From positions 4,402,001 to 4,466,000 of the forward strand of contig NZ_PDJK01000002.1 of NCBI RefSeq assembly GCF_002564045.1: a DNA stretch of 64,000 bases, read 5' to 3'. The stretch is from Amycolatopsis sulphurea (lineage in GTDB: Bacteria; Actinomycetota; Actinomycetes; Mycobacteriales; Pseudonocardiaceae). The notes beneath the pieces were generated by a model that saw only the letters and a program-made list of their open reading frames with translations, ran no database searches and was not told the origin of the DNA. A program made the position numbers and the translations under genes. Numbering within the stretch: position 1 is the stretch's first letter; each line of letters opens with the position of its first letter. Positions 42,686 through 52,470 of the stretch are shown here, in pieces.

Positions 42686-44329
42686 TCACCTGGTGATCAT
42701 TGGCTTGTATTCGGGAATCTCTCCGACGAGGGCGCCGGAGAGGAGCCGCGCTTGTAGATCCATGACGCGGCGGTAGGAGATGCGGTAGCCGAAGAGTGGA
42801 TGTTGGATTTCGGTGTCGAGCCGGCGTTCGTAGGCGCGCAGGACGGTGCGTCGGCCGTTGGCGGTCAATGAGACGGCTCCTGCGCGGCGGAGGAAGTCTG
42901 AGCTGGTGATTTCGCCGTTGTTCAGCAGGCTGATCACGACAGAGTCTGCGATCAGCGGCCGGAACTCTTCGGCGAGGTCGAGGGCAAGGGAGGGCCTGCC
43001 GTGGCGTGAGCGGTGGTAGATCCCGAGGTAGGGGTCGAGGCCGACACCGAGCGTGATCGCGACGAGGTCTTTGGTCAGCATCGCGTAGCAGAAGGACAGC
43101 AGAGCGTTGAGCGGGTCTGGTGGTGGCCGCCGGTTGCGTCCGAGCTGGGAAAACGTGTGGGCGATGTGATCGGCTGCGGGAGCGATCATGGCTGGGAAGG
43201 CAGCGAAGTACAGTCTGGCTGCGGTGCCTTCGATGCCCAGGAGAGTGGGGAAGGTGCTGGTGGATCGTGCTTGCTCCGCAAGCCGCTTCAGCGAGGCTAC
43301 GGTGACGTTCACGTCTCCTCGGGCATTGCGCCGGAGCAGAGTTCTGGCGTTGAGGATCTTGCCGGCGATCATGCTCTGTGCGTATCCGGTGCGGCTTTGC
43401 GCGTGCGCAGCGGTTTGGCGCCTTCGCAGCTCGGCGTATTTGGGGGGTTGTCCGAGCGCATAGCCGTGCAGCCAGCCTCCGGTGCTTAGCCAGAGGACCG
43501 GTATCTGGCGGGCGAAGCATGCCTGCAACGCCTGGGTGCTGACCTGGACTCGGCCGAACACGGCGAGCTGAGCGACGTCGATCAGCCGGAACGAGGCGAG
43601 CTTCTCCTTGTCCCGGGTTATCTCGAGTCGTCCGCTGCGGACTCCGACGAACGAGCCTGGTTCGGTGACATATACCGGCCGTTGGTCTGGATCGCGAGGA
43701 ACCAGGCGACGTGGTGGCTGGTCTCGGCGTGCGAGAAGTGCGTTCGTTTCGTCGGGCAGGCACAGGCCGACGAGTGAACATCGAACGCATTTGGGGCTGT
43801 CGACCAGCGGAAGCGGTGCTGTGTCGCGCTCGGCTACGCGGCGGGCGCCGGCGACGACGTCTTCGACCCGGGCAACGCGTTCCCCGGTCAGCTCGATGCG
43901 GACCCGTTGCCGAGTGGCGGCGTAGTACAGCTCCGCGTGCGTGCACGAATATCCGTTGTCGCGCAATGCCAACGCCTGCAGGCATACCTGCACTTCGTCG
44001 CTTGGCCACGGGCTGCCGTCCGGCTGCGGCTTGCCTTTCTTGTAGTCGACCGGGACAACGGCTCCGTTACCGTCGTTTTCGAGCAGGTCGAGCTTGGAGA
44101 TCACGCCGAGCCGCGGCGAACTCACCGTGATCGATCGAGCGGCTGTCACCGGGCCGTCCTCCGGTAGTGGTACGGCGCCGGATGCTTGGTCGACTTTGCG
44201 GTGGACCTGTTGGCCGAGACGGGTGTCGTCGTTGTCGGCGAACCGGGCCTCGACCCATTCGAGGTAAAACAGGCGCGGGCAGTAGACGAACTCGTTGACC
44301 ATCCGCGCGGGCAACAGGTCTTCCAGCAT
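42686..44329 (-). CDS. cas4-cas1: Cas4-Cas1 fusion protein
   Basis: 547 residues. The Cas4 part (about 1-195) has VNEFVYCPRLFYLEWVEARF, the nuclease core VVPVDYKKGKPQ (motif III) and the iron-sulfur cysteines CVRCSLVGLC. The Cas1 part (about 215-547) has LLGIEGTAARLYFAAF (catalytic Glu), GLDPYLGIYHRSRHGRPSLA (catalytic His) and DLAEEFRPLIAD (acidic residues). Cas4 selects and trims prespacers by their PAM, and Cas1 integrates them. The fusion is characteristic of type I-G (formerly I-U) systems. It ends six bases before cas2. Confidence 0.95.
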   Translation of the reverse strand: MLEDLLPARMVNEFVYCPRLFYLEWVEARFADNDDTRLGQQVHRKVDQASGAVPLPEDGPVTAARSITVSSPRLGVISKLDLLENDGNGAVVPVDYKKGKPQPDGSPWPSDEVQVCLQALALRDNGYSCTHAELYYAATRQRVRIELTGERVARVEDVVAGARRVAERDTAPLPLVDSPKCVRCSLVGLCLPDETNALLARRDQPPRRLVPRDPDQRPVYVTEPGSFVGVRSGRLEITRDKEKLASFRLIDVAQLAVFGRVQVSTQALQACFARQIPVLWLSTGGWLHGYALGQPPKYAELRRRQTAAHAQSRTGYAQSMIAGKILNARTLLRRNARGDVNVTVASLKRLAEQARSTSTFPTLLGIEGTAARLYFAAFPAMIAPAADHIAHTFSQLGRNRRPPPDPLNALLSFCYAMLTKDLVAITLGVGLDPYLGIYHRSRHGRPSLALDLAEEFRPLIADSVVISLLNNGEITSSDFLRRAGAVSLTANGRRTVLRAYERRLDTEIQHPLFGYRISYRRVMDLQARLLSGALVGEIPEYKPMITR

Positions 44330-44338
44330 GACCGCTCC

Positions 44339-45730
44339 TCACGGTCGAGGAATGAACAAGCCTAGTCCGAAGTGGCTCAGATGTCCCAGTGCCAGAGGGC
44401 CGGCGATTTCCCGGTTCACCGTGATGGTGACGAATGCGGAGGGTCGCCGGCGGTCCGGGGCGGAGGGCCTGGTGCGTCTGAACGGGGTCCTTTCTTCTCG
44501 AAGGTTCAGGTCGCGGATGTGCAGGTCGTCGAGTCCGCGGTAGCCGAGTTCTCGTTCGATTTCGGTGCGGAGGAATTCCGGCCAGTCTTTGTTTTTCGGG
44601 TATCGCGTTGGGGTGAACGGGGTCAGCGAGGTCCAGCGGCGTGACGGCCGAGCCAGTTCCGGGGCGGTGTCGTGGATGTTGCCGGTGTCGGTGGCGCGGA
44701 GGTTGAGGCGCCATTTTTCGTTCATGCCGGTGTGGAGTCGTGTCGCGGCGGTCAGCGCGTCGAGTTCGTCGCCGCTGAGCCCGGCGGGGACCCAGACCAG
44801 CAGCCCGCTCAGGTGGCGGTCTTGTGTCAGTGGCAGGTAGTGCGCGTGCCGGTGGTGGTCGCGGGTTGTGGTGCCGGTGGCGGTTTTGCCGCCGAGGAGG
44901 GTGTCCGCGGGTTCGGTGCGGAGGTCGCCGAGTTTCCGCAGCGCGGCTTTGCGTAGCAGGTCGGTGTAGATCAGCGCGTCGGTGCTGGGCGGTTTTACGC
45001 GTTGGGCGATCGCGAACCGGATGGCGGTCACAGAGGTTGTCGGGGGCCGTCGCCGCGGGCGGGTGGTCGCGGGTGTTTTCTGGTAGCCGGCGAAGCGGGT
45101 GCCGCGGGGGAACAGCAGCCCGCCTCTGCGGACGTCGACCGGCCGTGCGACCAGTGCCTCCAGGTCGAGGGGATGTTCGGCGGCGAGCACGGCGGTGACC
45201 TCGGCGTCGGCGGGGATCATTTCGGCCGTTTCGACGGATTGCCAGATGTCGTGACCGGCTGGTTCCCAGTGGTCGGCGAGGGTGGCTTCGCAGATGCTGT
45301 CGGCCCGGCCCAGGTAGGGCAGGGACGCGGCGAGTTTGGCCAGGGCGTCGCGGTGCGGGCCGGTAAGGTCGAGGCCGCGCCATTGGAGCGCGAGTTCGGC
45401 GTCGGGGTCGAGGACGGCGAAGGCGTCCAGGGTCTGGTCGACGCTGATGCCGGCGGTGGTGTGTTTGCTGTCGGGGTAGTAGTGGCGGGTGTGGGCGATG
45501 GTGTGGGCGGGCACGAACACTGTCGGAGGCACGGCGGCGAGCTTGTCGAGGAGCGGGTGCACGACGTGCTCGTCGAGGTCGGGTGCCCGGGTGCGCCACA
45601 CGGCATACAGCGCGCGCAGGATCCGCCAGGGCGACGGCGGCAGTTCGACGGCGCCTTCGTTGACGTGACGTCCCCAGGGGGTGGCGTGGTAGCGGCCCCA
45701 GGGGAAGCGCAGGGCCAGGGTGACGGTCAT
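44339..45730 (-). CDS. csb2: Csb2, Cas5-Cas6-like subunit of type I-G Cascade
   Basis: 463 residues from the ATG at 45730 overlapping the csb1 stop; longer open frames upstream lie inside csb1. The N-terminus TLALRFPWGRYHATPWGRHV, then ELPPSPWRILRALYAVW, is typical of the Csb2/GSU0054 family. The C-terminal third has HLSGLLVWVPAGLSG, PSAFVTITVNREIAGPLALG and GLGLFIPRP, the glycine-rich end expected of the Cas6-type fold. Csb2 combines the Cas5 role (holding the crRNA 5' handle) with Cas6-like crRNA processing. Ten bases separate it from cas4-cas1. Confidence 0.9.
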   Translation of the reverse strand: MTVTLALRFPWGRYHATPWGRHVNEGAVELPPSPWRILRALYAVWRTRAPDLDEHVVHPLLDKLAAVPPTVFVPAHTIAHTRHYYPDSKHTTAGISVDQTLDAFAVLDPDAELALQWRGLDLTGPHRDALAKLAASLPYLGRADSICEATLADHWEPAGHDIWQSVETAEMIPADAEVTAVLAAEHPLDLEALVARPVDVRRGGLLFPRGTRFAGYQKTPATTRPRRRPPTTSVTAIRFAIAQRVKPPSTDALIYTDLLRKAALRKLGDLRTEPADTLLGGKTATGTTTRDHHRHAHYLPLTQDRHLSGLLVWVPAGLSGDELDALTAATRLHTGMNEKWRLNLRATDTGNIHDTAPELARPSRRWTSLTPFTPTRYPKNKDWPEFLRTEIERELGYRGLDDLHIRDLNLREERTPFRRTRPSAPDRRRPSAFVTITVNREIAGPLALGHLSHFGLGLFIPRP

Positions 45731-46692
45731 TTTTTCTTGCCTTTGCCGGTCCAGTGCACGGTCAGGGGCTCTCCGCTGCCCAGCATGTCGGCGCAGTGGG
45801 GCACCAGTTCGGTGATCTTTGCGGTCAGGTGGTCGAGGGCGGGCAGCGGTGGGCTGTTGCGGCGGGCTCGGACGTCGCCGTCCAGGTCGAGATCGCAGGC
45901 GGTGCGCAGCCGGAGACCTCCGGAGAGCAGGGACCGGATTTCCCATAACGCGATCGTTTCGAGGAGGTCGGTGGTGGGTGCGGGCAGGCCGTAGGAGTGC
46001 AGCAGTTCGGTGTCGAGGACGAAGGATGCGCGGATGTGTTTGGCGGTCCATTCGGTCCGGGCGAACGGGACCGATCCGTAGCCTTCGGAGGTTCCTTCGG
46101 TGTCGTCGGAGATCTGGTGGCGCACGCGGTCGGATTTGCGTCCGCCGCTGTCGGCTCGCTCGACGTGGTGGGCTTCGATGACGCTGGAGAGGGCTCGGGG
46201 GAATTTCGGCTGGCCCCACCAGGCCTTGTGGGCGAAGAACACGCCGTGGATGAGGCAGAACGGGTCCAGTCCGGCGATCGCGGCGGCCATCGCGGACCGG
46301 TTGAGCGGGGTGTCTTTGGCCAGGCCGAGGCGTTCGCCGATGAGGTCGAATACGGGTTTTCCGTCCACTGTGGAGGCGTGGACGAACGGGGAGGCGAGCC
46401 GGTGGGCTTCGAGCCGGCTGGAGGTGAGGAATTCGCCGGTGCTGTCGCGGACCACCCGGATCCAGGGCAGGCCGTTCATGGCGGGCACCGGCTGGTTGCC
46501 CGGCTCGTCCCAGGCGGTGGCTTCGAGCCGGTTGGCCATCGACTGCACCGATTCGACCAGCAGCGCCGGGACGTCCTGGCCGTCCTCGAACCGGGTGAAG
46601 GTGGCCGCGCCGAGGTCGGGGAACCCGGTCGGCTGGAAGGTGCTGCCCAGGATCGGGACGAGATCGGCTTCGTAGGCCAGGCGGGTTGTCAC
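45727..46692 (-). CDS. csb1: Csb1, Cas7-type backbone subunit of type I-G Cascade
   Basis: 321 residues from a GTG at 46692 overlapping the csx17 stop. FQPTGFPDLGAATFTRFEDG, LLVESVQSMANRLEATAWDE, SSRLEAHRLASPFV and AHHVERADSGGRKSDRVRH are features of the Csb1/GSU0053 family. Multiple copies should coat the crRNA spacer. The lysine-rich end (GKGKKK) is unremarkable. The neighbours (csx17 and csb2) confirm the subtype. Confidence 0.92.
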   Translation of the reverse strand: MTTRLAYEADLVPILGSTFQPTGFPDLGAATFTRFEDGQDVPALLVESVQSMANRLEATAWDEPGNQPVPAMNGLPWIRVVRDSTGEFLTSSRLEAHRLASPFVHASTVDGKPVFDLIGERLGLAKDTPLNRSAMAAAIAGLDPFCLIHGVFFAHKAWWGQPKFPRALSSVIEAHHVERADSGGRKSDRVRHQISDDTEGTSEGYGSVPFARTEWTAKHIRASFVLDTELLHSYGLPAPTTDLLETIALWEIRSLLSGGLRLRTACDLDLDGDVRARRNSPPLPALDHLTAKITELVPHCADMLGSGEPLTVHWTGKGKKK

Positions 46693-48869
46693 TGTGTTGA
46701 CCTTTCTGGAGTGGGCAGGACGGAGATCCGGTTCAGTGCCCGGATCCGGTCGCGTTCGCTGATGCGGAACAGGAGCACGGCGGTCAGCCGGTCGCCGCTG
46801 ATGCGGGCTTCGGGCGGCCGGAGGACCTGGGGGATACCGGTGATCGTCAGGCGGCGGGCCGCGTTGTCGAGCACGTCGGGGACGTGGCCCGCGATCAGCT
46901 GGGCGGGCCAGGCATTGCCGGGGCGAAGTCGTATCTGTGTCGTGCCACCGTCTTCGCGGGGCAGTTCCAGGGGCGCGGTCGACGCGAACGGCAGCAAGTA
47001 GTTCGTTGCGCTGCTCAGGAACCCGTGCTCGTCAGGCGGCAGCCGGAAGTCGGTGCCTGTCCAGTCGACGGTGAGCAGCCCGGCCAGCAGGTCGGCGATT
47101 CTCGGCTCGTCGAGGTGACCGGCGAGCAGCGCCTGCACATCCGGGGGCCGGGCGAACATGCCCTGGTGGAACGCGATCCTGGCGCCGCGTACTGCCGGGA
47201 ACGGAGCGGTGTCGCCGGGTTCGTCGGGGCGGGGGATCGACCGGCGCCGTGCCAGGGACGCCAACGCCGCAACGAGTCCCGCACCGAGCGAGGCAGTACT
47301 GGGGCGGCCTGACCACACTGGCCGCCGGCGCGGGCCGACCGTGACCGGGGACAGCAAGGGGCGCAGTCCGCCCAGCGTCGGGCATTCGGCACCGGGATCC
47401 CGCGCGGTCGCGAGCGCGAGCGCTATCCGCAGCTCAGAATCATCGGCGAAGGCGGGGCGTAGTTCGTCGGCGAGGGCGCGGCCGTGGGGGAGGACCAGCG
47501 GCGACACGATCGTGCGGGTGCTCCCCGCGCGGGCGGTCGTCTCGTGGCATCGCCCGATGGCGGCGAACACGGCGGCCAGGTCGGTCGCGTGTCCGGTGTC
47601 CGCGTGGGTGAACAGTGCTTGCTCGACGCCGCGAATCCGGGCGGCGACCGCGTTGCTCGCCGGGCCGCGCAGCGCGTCCAGCCACGGATCAAGACTGGCG
47701 AGCAGCTGGACCGGACGCCGTGTCCTCGGGACAGTGATGGTTCCGGCGGGCACGGCGAGCGGGTTCTGGCCATGGCGGTCGACGAAAACGTGTCGGTGGA
47801 AGGCGGTGATACGCCGGTCCACAGCACGATTCGCGGCTGCGCGGACCAGGTCGAGCGCTGATCGTGCCGGTTTCCCCCGCCACTGCGCTCGGCCCTCGCC
47901 GAACAGCGCCACCAGTTCCGGCAGGCGGGCCGGAGCGCCCCATTCCGGGGCCAGGAACTCGCCGAGAATCGATTCTCCCGGCGCCGCGGTTGCGAACCCA
48001 CCGGCCGAGCCCTGCACCTGGAACGGCAGCGCGGCGCCCGCGTAATCGCTGCCGTGGCGCCGGACCACCGCGGAGGCGAACGGCAGCGTTCCCTCCACCG
48101 TCATCAGGAATGCCCAGGGGTTGACGAACCCTTTGTCGTCCGTCTTCTCCAGCGGTGAGGATTGAATGCCGCCCGCGCGGCCCGGGTCGAACTGCCCGAC
48201 CGCGTCCCGCAGATACGGCGCTGATTCGTCTCCGGTGAGCAGCGCGGCCAGCCAGGCGCGGCTGCGCCGGTCGGCTGTGACTGTCCGGAGCCGGGACAGG
48301 TAGGTGACCGACAAGTCCTGGCGGCCGAAGTTCCCGCCGGTCCCGAGCAGGCGGCTGAACGCGACATCCGCATCGCCGGCCAGTGCCGTCGCGGCGTCCA
48401 GCCAGGCCAGCGCGGCGTCCGGGAACTCGTTGCGGCACAACTGCAGCACGTCCCGCTTGCAGGCCGCGTCCCACAGCGCGCCGTTCTTGCCGCCCCAGCC
48501 CAGCTCTTGTCCTTGTGCGATCACCCGGTCCGCCGCGTCGACAGCGTCGCGCAGAGCGGCCAGCCGGGGTTCGTGCGAGGCGCGTACCCATTCGAGCGCG
48601 GCTTCGGCGGTGGTGTTCTTGCCGTTGCCCGCGAATCCTGAGCCTGCGTTCCACGGCGACACGATCGCTTCCGGCTCGAACCTCTCGTCCAGCACCGCGA
48701 CGAGCGCTTTGACGGTCGGCACCGTGCTGCGCAGGACGAATGTGCCGCGTCGCCAGTATCCGGCCGCTTCGTCGTCGACGCATCGCGTCACGGCCCGCAA
48801 GATCCCCAGAGCGGACAGGTATCCGGCCAGCGGCGTCGTCCGGCAGCCCGGCAGGGCGAGGTCGGGCAT
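46689..48869 (-). CDS. csx17: Csx17, Cas8-type large subunit of type I-G Cascade
   Basis: 726 residues from the ATG at 48869 within TGATG of cas3. The N-terminus PGCRTTPLAGYLSALGILRA, followed by VSPWNAGSGFAGNGKNT, and the middle GGIQSSPLEKTDDKGFVNPW, are hallmarks of Csx17/Cas8u2. It is expected to recognise the PAM and recruit Cas3. The length is usual for the family. No frameshift or truncation was seen. Confidence 0.92.
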   Translation of the reverse strand: MPDLALPGCRTTPLAGYLSALGILRAVTRCVDDEAAGYWRRGTFVLRSTVPTVKALVAVLDERFEPEAIVSPWNAGSGFAGNGKNTTAEAALEWVRASHEPRLAALRDAVDAADRVIAQGQELGWGGKNGALWDAACKRDVLQLCRNEFPDAALAWLDAATALAGDADVAFSRLLGTGGNFGRQDLSVTYLSRLRTVTADRRSRAWLAALLTGDESAPYLRDAVGQFDPGRAGGIQSSPLEKTDDKGFVNPWAFLMTVEGTLPFASAVVRRHGSDYAGAALPFQVQGSAGGFATAAPGESILGEFLAPEWGAPARLPELVALFGEGRAQWRGKPARSALDLVRAAANRAVDRRITAFHRHVFVDRHGQNPLAVPAGTITVPRTRRPVQLLASLDPWLDALRGPASNAVAARIRGVEQALFTHADTGHATDLAAVFAAIGRCHETTARAGSTRTIVSPLVLPHGRALADELRPAFADDSELRIALALATARDPGAECPTLGGLRPLLSPVTVGPRRRPVWSGRPSTASLGAGLVAALASLARRRSIPRPDEPGDTAPFPAVRGARIAFHQGMFARPPDVQALLAGHLDEPRIADLLAGLLTVDWTGTDFRLPPDEHGFLSSATNYLLPFASTAPLELPREDGGTTQIRLRPGNAWPAQLIAGHVPDVLDNAARRLTITGIPQVLRPPEARISGDRLTAVLLFRISERDRIRALNRISVLPTPERSTQ

Positions 48870-51220
48870 CACACACCGTCCTTGTCGCTTGCCCGGCCGT
48901 CCGCGGCGCGGACCAGGGCTTCGCAGAACGCCAGCCGGAACGGCCCGAGATCCTTCCGGTCCCGCAGCCGAAGCGCCCGGTCGGTCAGCGAGCCGACGCC
49001 CAGGTGGGTCGCGGCCAGCGACAGGGTCCGCTCCTCGAGGCGCGTGCCCGGCAGGTCGGTCGCGGCTGTCACGGAGCCTTCCCGGACGCCCAGCACGGTG
49101 TCGCGCGGCTCGTCCTCGACGGCACGCACGGTCAGCCGTGCTTTTCCGTGATGCGCCAACGCGAGATACACGACGAGGTCACGCTCCGCCACACCGTCCA
49201 GCAGCCCGGTGTCGGGATCGAGCAGCAGCAACGCGCTGACCAGTTCGTGCCGGAAATGCCGCGGATCGTGACGCAGCGGTGTCCGGCTGGGCGACTTGGC
49301 CCACACCGTGGCGGTCGCCGGGGGCGGGGTGTCCGGGTTGGCCTTGTCCAGCGAGGCGATAAATGTGGGGTGGGCCTTGCCGAGATCGTGGTAGCGCGCG
49401 CCCAGCGCGATCGCCTCACGCAGGTCCTGCCCGAGGTCGGGGTTCAGGCCGTCCAGCAATACGCGTGCGGCGTGCTCGGTGTCGGCGAGATGCTCGGCCA
49501 GCCCGGTCCACGCTCGTCCGCCGGACTCGGGGTCGCGGTCCAGCCCGTCCGGTCCGGACCGCTGCCTGTCCTCGGCGGGCTCGACCGGGTCGACCGGGGA
49601 TGTGCTTCGCGGATCGAATCCGGTCTGGGACGTGTAGCCGCCGCGCGCCGCGTCCAGGACCAGCAGCGCGGTCGGGCGGACGTCGTCCTCGCGGGCGATG
49701 CGCCAGTCACCGTCCCGTTGGTCGAGCACCACCGAGGTCCCCGCGGACACCACGCGCTTGACCGCGCCCACTGGTGCCGGACACAGTTCCTCGCGCCGTG
49801 GGGCGGGCATCGCCGTCCACCCGTCACCCGAGAGGTCACGCCAGGCGACCGGCACCGTCCGGTCGATCGTGTCCCGGATGAACGGGCTGACGTCGATGTC
49901 GTTGCCGGACAGGTCTGGTGCGGTGTCGAACAAATCGATCAGGTCGCGGCGGCGCAACACCGGATGCAGCTGGTCGCGCTCGAGGACGTCTTGCGCCGCG
50001 AGTTGCGGCCCCGTCAGGCCGTGCCCCTCCAGGCTGCGCAACTGGTCCACGGTGGCGTCGACATCGCCGGAATCGTAGGGCAGGTACATGTCCCGGCTCC
50101 GCGGCGGCACCACCCACAGCAGCCGGGCTTCGCTGGCTTTACCGTCGCGGTTGCACCGCCCCGCGCGTTGCACCAGCGACGACCACGGCGCCGCCTCCGT
50201 CACCAGCGTCTCGGACGTGACATCGACACCCGCCTCCAACACCTGCGTGCTGACCACAATCGTGCCCGCCCCGCCCGGCTCTGCGAGCGCAGCCTCGACA
50301 TGGTGCTCCCGATCCCCGGGCCGAAACCGCGCATGCAGCAACACCAGTCGTGCGGCCGGTGCTGCTCCGCGCAGCTCGGCGAACATCGCGGCGGCCCGGT
50401 CGACGGTGTTCACCACGACCAGAGTGCGGGTCCCCGCCCGGTGCTCGGCCAGCACTCGCTTGGCCAGCTCCCGCGGATAACGCCGCCCGTCCGGGTCGCC
50501 CAGCCGAACCTCCGCGACCGTTTTCCGGGCGTCCAATAGCTTCCGCAAACCCTCATCGCTGTCGTCGTCTCCCAGCTCGACAACAGACAATTCCCTGGTG
50601 AAATCCGGTGTCCGCAAGCGCTGAGGGTCCAGCGTCGCCGACATCCACATCGACCGGCACGGCAACGCGGCACCGAAGCTGTCCCGCAGTCCCTGCAGCT
50701 GCAACGATGTCGGCAACCCCGGCCCCATCAGCTGCACCTCGTCGAACACGAACTGCACCCCGGCATGCAGCAACCCGAAACTGCGCGGCCAGCTCGACCG
50801 CGCCTCCCCGAAGCCGCGCATCAACAGCCTCGACAACACCATGTCCTGCGTGCCCACGAAAACCCGATCACGCACAGGACCGGACATCCACTCCCAGGTC
50901 TCGGAATCCTCCCCGCCCATCAAGACATGCACACTGATCGGCAACTCCACCCGCTCAACCCATTCCCGGACCTTGCCGAGAGTCTGCTCGACCAGCACCC
51001 GCTGCGGCACGACGAACACCAACCACCGCGGAGTCGTGTCAGGATGCACCTGACGCCGGTACATCCACGGCAGCACCGCCGCCAGCGTCTTCCCCGTACC
51101 GGTCGGCACCCGCAGCACGTCCGGGAACCCCTCGTCCGCCAGGCGCACCTGATACCGGTACGGGCTCATCTTCCCGCCCGTCGCCACCGCGACGAAATCC
51201 TCAAAACTCCCCACCGTCAC
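48869..51220 (-). CDS. cas3: Cas3 helicase-nuclease, HD domain at the C-terminus
   Basis: 783 residues from a GTG at 51220. The SF2 helicase comes first: MSPYRYQVRLADEGFPDVLR, Walker A RVPTGTGKTLAAVLPW, DEVQLMGPG (DExH-like box), MWMSATLDP and the motif VI segment SSLVQRAGRCNRDG. The HD nuclease follows at about 605-783: LGARYHDLGKAHPTF, FRHELVSALLLLDP and VVYLALAHHGKARL. The helicase-then-HD order is that of type I-G Cas3 and opposite to most type I Cas3 proteins. It degrades target DNA after Cascade binding. All metal-binding residues appear intact. Confidence 0.94.
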   Translation of the reverse strand: MTVGSFEDFVAVATGGKMSPYRYQVRLADEGFPDVLRVPTGTGKTLAAVLPWMYRRQVHPDTTPRWLVFVVPQRVLVEQTLGKVREWVERVELPISVHVLMGGEDSETWEWMSGPVRDRVFVGTQDMVLSRLLMRGFGEARSSWPRSFGLLHAGVQFVFDEVQLMGPGLPTSLQLQGLRDSFGAALPCRSMWMSATLDPQRLRTPDFTRELSVVELGDDDSDEGLRKLLDARKTVAEVRLGDPDGRRYPRELAKRVLAEHRAGTRTLVVVNTVDRAAAMFAELRGAAPAARLVLLHARFRPGDREHHVEAALAEPGGAGTIVVSTQVLEAGVDVTSETLVTEAAPWSSLVQRAGRCNRDGKASEARLLWVVPPRSRDMYLPYDSGDVDATVDQLRSLEGHGLTGPQLAAQDVLERDQLHPVLRRRDLIDLFDTAPDLSGNDIDVSPFIRDTIDRTVPVAWRDLSGDGWTAMPAPRREELCPAPVGAVKRVVSAGTSVVLDQRDGDWRIAREDDVRPTALLVLDAARGGYTSQTGFDPRSTSPVDPVEPAEDRQRSGPDGLDRDPESGGRAWTGLAEHLADTEHAARVLLDGLNPDLGQDLREAIALGARYHDLGKAHPTFIASLDKANPDTPPPATATVWAKSPSRTPLRHDPRHFRHELVSALLLLDPDTGLLDGVAERDLVVYLALAHHGKARLTVRAVEDEPRDTVLGVREGSVTAATDLPGTRLEERTLSLAATHLGVGSLTDRALRLRDRKDLGPFRLAFCEALVRAADGRASDKDGV

Positions 51221-51526
51221 AGCCGGCCCCCTTCCCTGTCCTCGCCGATCGCCGGCCGCGCCTCTCCGTGCCGGCCGACGCGGACCACCCCGCCACCGTC
51301 GCGCCGGGCACGCGCACAGGCGTGGGGTCTCTGCTGCTCATCGACCGGTTCCGCCGCAGCCGTCATCGAGCAACGACCACGGATATCACCGATCGCGCCT
51401 GCGTCAGAACTCACTGTGTTCACAGGGCGCCACTGTAGGGCAGGGGTCCGACAATCTTGCGTCCCGATGAATCCTCGACGCTTTCGCAACGCTGTAGGTG
51501 GCGGCCTTGATGGGAGTCGGCGATCG
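51221..51526. promoter_or_regulatory. Region upstream of the cas operon
   Basis: 306 bases that must contain the leftward cas3 promoter. CTGTG-TT-CACAG at about 51414-51425 is a short inverted repeat that could be an operator. A 49-codon minus-strand frame beginning at 51363 ends in a GTGA overlap with cas3, but it is not convincing as a gene. Confidence 0.35.
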
Positions 51527-51910
51527 TGACCAGCCGCGACTGGGATCAAGAAAGCCCACCGCTGCAGGGTCGGTGGCCGTGGTTCTCGCTGCGCAGCCGG
51601 ACTCTGTTGATCCGTGGAGGCACGGTGTCCTTCCTCAAGTCGAGCGCCGGCGCGGTGCGTCCACGGTCGTGAAGGCGGCTGACGGTGTCACCGCGAAGCA
51701 CGTCGTGGTGAAGCTCATCCCGCGTGCGGGCGCGGACAAGACGAACCGGGTGTTCTTCCGGCGCGAAGTCGACGCTCTTTCGCGGCTGAGCCATCCGAGC
51801 ATCGTCTCGCTGCTCGACCACGGCGAGGACGACGATGAAGATGCGTTCTACCCGGTTTTCCCGTGGTTGGAACAAGGGCTACGCGATGTGCTGCCGCCGG
51901 CCGAGGGAGG
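51527..51910 (+). pseudogene. Remnant of a serine/threonine protein kinase
   Basis: VTSRDWDQESPPLQGRW from a GTG at 51527 is followed, after a change of frame, by VVKAADGVTAKHVVVKLI and RREVDALSRLSHPSIVSLLD, then PVFPWLEQGLRDVLPP. This is the N-lobe of a Hanks-type kinase, with the VVVK lysine and the helix C glutamate. The sequence stops before the catalytic HRD loop and runs into an unrelated minus-strand fragment, so both a frameshift and a 3' truncation are present. Confidence 0.6.
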
Positions 51911-52470
51911 GGAGGGTGGGCACCGGACCTGCGTTGACATGATCGCATGCGGTGTGGTCAGTTCTTCTCTTCAGCGTGGTGAGGACGTCGTTGGCGACGT
52001 CGGCCGCGAGCGGGCATGGGTCTATCTTGCCCATCTTGCTCGTTCGGGGTGCGACATCGACCAGAAACGACAGCCGATCCGTGACGCCGACCAGCACATC
52101 GCAGGTGTTGGGGGTCGATCCCGGCTGAGTGGCGTAGGCGACGGCCGGAAAACCTTGGATCGGTGGCAGCACGTCCCAGCGCTTCATCTGCGGCTTGACG
52201 TTGGTGTAGGCGTTGCTGAGACCTTTGTTGCGCGCGGGGTAGTAGGAGACTCCTATGGAAGCGGTGGTTTCGGCGTTGGTCCACGAGCAGCTCGGAACCG
52301 GACAGCACCCGCCCGGCCTCATCGCGGATGAGTACGCCCGCGGCCACGTTCTTGCAAGGCAGCCAGGCGGCGATGCCGGGATTGAACTCCACCTCGGGTT
52401 TGCCCTCATCGCGCAGGTCATGCGCGAACACCGCACGGTCGCTGCAGTGGTTCGGCTGCTTGTCGCTCAA
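51885..52470 (-). pseudogene. Frameshifted DUF3558-like lipoprotein gene
   Basis: The first part (LRDEGKPEVEFNPGIAAWLP, VLIRDEAGRVLSGSELLVDQ) and the second part (GVSYYPARNKGLSNAYTNVK, PPIQGFPAVAYATQPGS, NTCDVLVGVTDRLSFLVDVA, KIDPCPLAADVANDVLTTLK) lie in different frames, joined near 52255. The second part fits the C-terminal half of DUF3558, an actinobacterial exported protein family. No signal peptide remains. It meets the kinase remnant at about 51900, which marks a rearrangement junction. Confidence 0.6.

Noticed and set aside
42084..44009. 641-codon frame antisense-like to the cas4-cas1 reading frame
   Set aside because: Arg/Pro/His-rich shadow of a GC-rich gene in another frame; it also runs into the CRISPR repeats.
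44067..45599. 510-codon minus-strand frame across csb2 and cas4-cas1
   Set aside because: Composition is Arg/Pro/His-rich and it overlaps two confidently identified cas genes in another frame.
51217..51363. 49-codon minus-strand frame ending in a GTGA overlap with cas3
   Set aside because: No ribosome site or domain; kept only as a note because the overlap alone is weak evidence.
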